DNA from: Kaistia terrae
GTDB taxonomy: Bacteria; Pseudomonadota; Alphaproteobacteria; Rhizobiales; Kaistiaceae
Direction of reading: 5' to 3'
Assembly (NCBI RefSeq): GCF_026344005.1
Contig: NZ_JAPKNH010000002.1
Coordinates: 124,001-188,000, forward strand
DNA: 64,000 nt
This document shows positions 63,317 to 64,000 of this stretch, piece after piece (positions within the stretch are counted from its first letter, which is position 1; each line of letters opens with the position of its first letter). The notes beneath the pieces were generated by a model. The model did no database searches and was not told the DNA's origin. It saw nothing but the letters and a program-made list of their open reading frames with translations. Made by a program: the position numbers and the translations under genes.

Positions 63317-63347
63317 CGCCGCGCCGGGGAAATCCTCCGGCGCGGCG
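63317..63347 (+). terminator. Strong hairpin between binding protein and ATPase genes
   Basis: An 11-base perfect stem, with GCCGCGCCGG (63318-63327) pairing CCGGCGCGGC (63337-63346) plus one flanking C-G pair, closes a 9-base loop. There is no T-tract. It is the same binding-protein/hairpin/transporter layout as at 16015 and 54801. Confidence 0.6.
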
Positions 63348-63406
63348 TCGCCTTCTGTTCAGCCGCGCTTGATGCGCGGCCATTGCGTTTTTGACAGGAG
63401 ATGCGC

Positions 63407-64000
63407 GTGACCGTGCCGATGACAGCCGGATCGCAGGCCGCGGACGACTATGTCCTGCGGGTGGAAAACCTCGGCAAGGTCTATGGCGGCGCCGTGGCGC
63501 TGCGCGATGTCAGCCTCGCCATCCGCCGCGGCTCGATCCATGGCCTGCTGGGTGAAAACGGCGCCGGCAAGAGCACGCTGGTCGGCATCATGTCGGGCCA
63601 GCGCCAGCCGACGACCGGCACGATCTATCTCGACGGCGTCGCGCTCGGCCATGCCGACGTGCCCTCGATGGAAGAGGCGGGCGTGTTCCTGGTCACCCAG
63701 GAGCCGATGATCATCGACCATCTCTCGGCGGCCGAAAACCTGATGCTCGGCATCTGGCCGCGCCGCTTCGGCTTCGTGAACTGGCGCAAGCTGCGCAAGG
63801 ACGCGGCCAGGATGCTGGCCGGCACCGGAATCGATCTCGACAGGCCTGCCGGCAAGCTCGACGCCGTGGCGCGGCGCAAGCTCAACATCCTCCGCGCCAT
63901 GTTCAGCGGCGGCAAGGTCATCATCCTCGACGAGCCGACGGCGGCCTTGACCGTCGAGGACCGCCAGCAGCTGTTCGATTTCATGCGCCGCCTCAAGGCG
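63407..64000 (+). CDS. CUT2 sugar ABC transporter ATP-binding protein (partial, runs off the window)
   Basis: The first 198 codons of an RbsA-like double ATPase are visible. The Walker A GENGAGKST and Walker B VIILDEPTAALT of the first half are clear, while the signature is degenerate (LDAVARRKLNILRAM), as is common in the first half of this family. A GTG at 63407 is spaced 6 bases from caggag; an ATG at 63401 directly abuts it and another ATG lies at 63419. The rest, and presumably the permeases, lie beyond 64000. Confidence 0.88.
   Translation, partial: MTVPMTAGSQAADDYVLRVENLGKVYGGAVALRDVSLAIRRGSIHGLLGENGAGKSTLVGIMSGQRQPTTGTIYLDGVALGHADVPSMEEAGVFLVTQEPMIIDHLSAAENLMLGIWPRRFGFVNWRKLRKDAARMLAGTGIDLDRPAGKLDAVARRKLNILRAMFSGGKVIILDEPTAALTVEDRQQLFDFMRRLKA

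Overview
The window is high-GC, gene-dense DNA from an alphaproteobacterium. It is most likely a member of Hyphomicrobiales (Rhizobiales): it carries many ABC importers, a PcaR-type IclR regulator with pcaIJF, a His-rich YqjI-like PadR regulator with a DUF2218 partner, and two dispersed intergenic palindromes that I recall as common in that order. I cannot name the genus. No rRNA, tRNA, CRISPR, transposase or integrase was recognised. The window reads as a metabolic region of a chromosome or chromid, not a phage or mobile island.

Layout. (1) 1-7142: a branched-chain-amino-acid-type (Liv) importer followed by a Zn alcohol dehydrogenase, an alpha/beta hydrolase and a two-component flavin monooxygenase (oxygenase plus reductase), probably one catabolic operon for an unknown, likely aromatic or cyclic, acid. 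(2) 7153-10688: divergent pcaR and pcaIJF, the last steps of the beta-ketoadipate pathway, then a TetR regulator (minus). (3) 11501-17825: a nucleoside hydrolase (minus) divergent from a 2-oxoglutarate/Fe(II)-type oxygenase, a DadA-like FAD oxidoreductase and a polar-amino-acid ABC importer. (4) 18165-23686: an iron/phosphonate/sugar-phosphate-type (Fbp/Afu/Phn) ABC importer whose genes run on into a beta-CASP-like metallo-beta-lactamase and a dual-specificity phosphatase. (5) 23877-30221: envelope and thiol redox genes (L,D-transpeptidase, DsbA-like, DsbD-like), a divergent QseBC/PmrAB-type two-component system with a PmrA-box-like palindrome, and the PadR/DUF2218 pair. (6) 30481-35568: a small acidic protein and an RND efflux pair without an outer-membrane channel gene.

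(7) 35809-38599: an enolase-superfamily sugar-acid dehydratase, an SDR and a FadR-type GntR regulator. (8) 38635-47260: a ROK regulator divergent from a CUT2 sugar importer whose ATPase and first permease are fused in one 861-residue protein, followed by an amidotransferase-like protein lacking the nucleophile cysteine, a P-loop kinase and a HAD phosphatase. (9) 47440-49062: a GMC oxidoreductase. (10) 49259-55968 (minus): a second CUT2 importer with an SDR and a LacI regulator. (11) 56637-64000: aldehyde dehydrogenase, FGGY kinase, HAD phosphatase, RpiR regulator, ribose-5-phosphate isomerase A and a third CUT2 importer that runs off the end. Regions 10 and 11 diverge from a 668-base control region holding several operator-like palindromes. 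A 13-base motif, TGTAGTnAnrCkA, occurs four times, twice in that region, once after rpiA and once in the promoter region of the third importer, which suggests a shared sugar or polyol regulon under the RpiR protein.

Across the window, genes within operons often overlap by 4 bases (ATGA), and three of the five complete binding-protein genes are followed by a strong hairpin before the next transporter gene. The parts with least precedent that I can recall are the importer/beta-CASP/phosphatase operon, the ATPase-permease fusion with its downstream module, the Liv/monooxygenase operon and the repeated RpiR-type motif.
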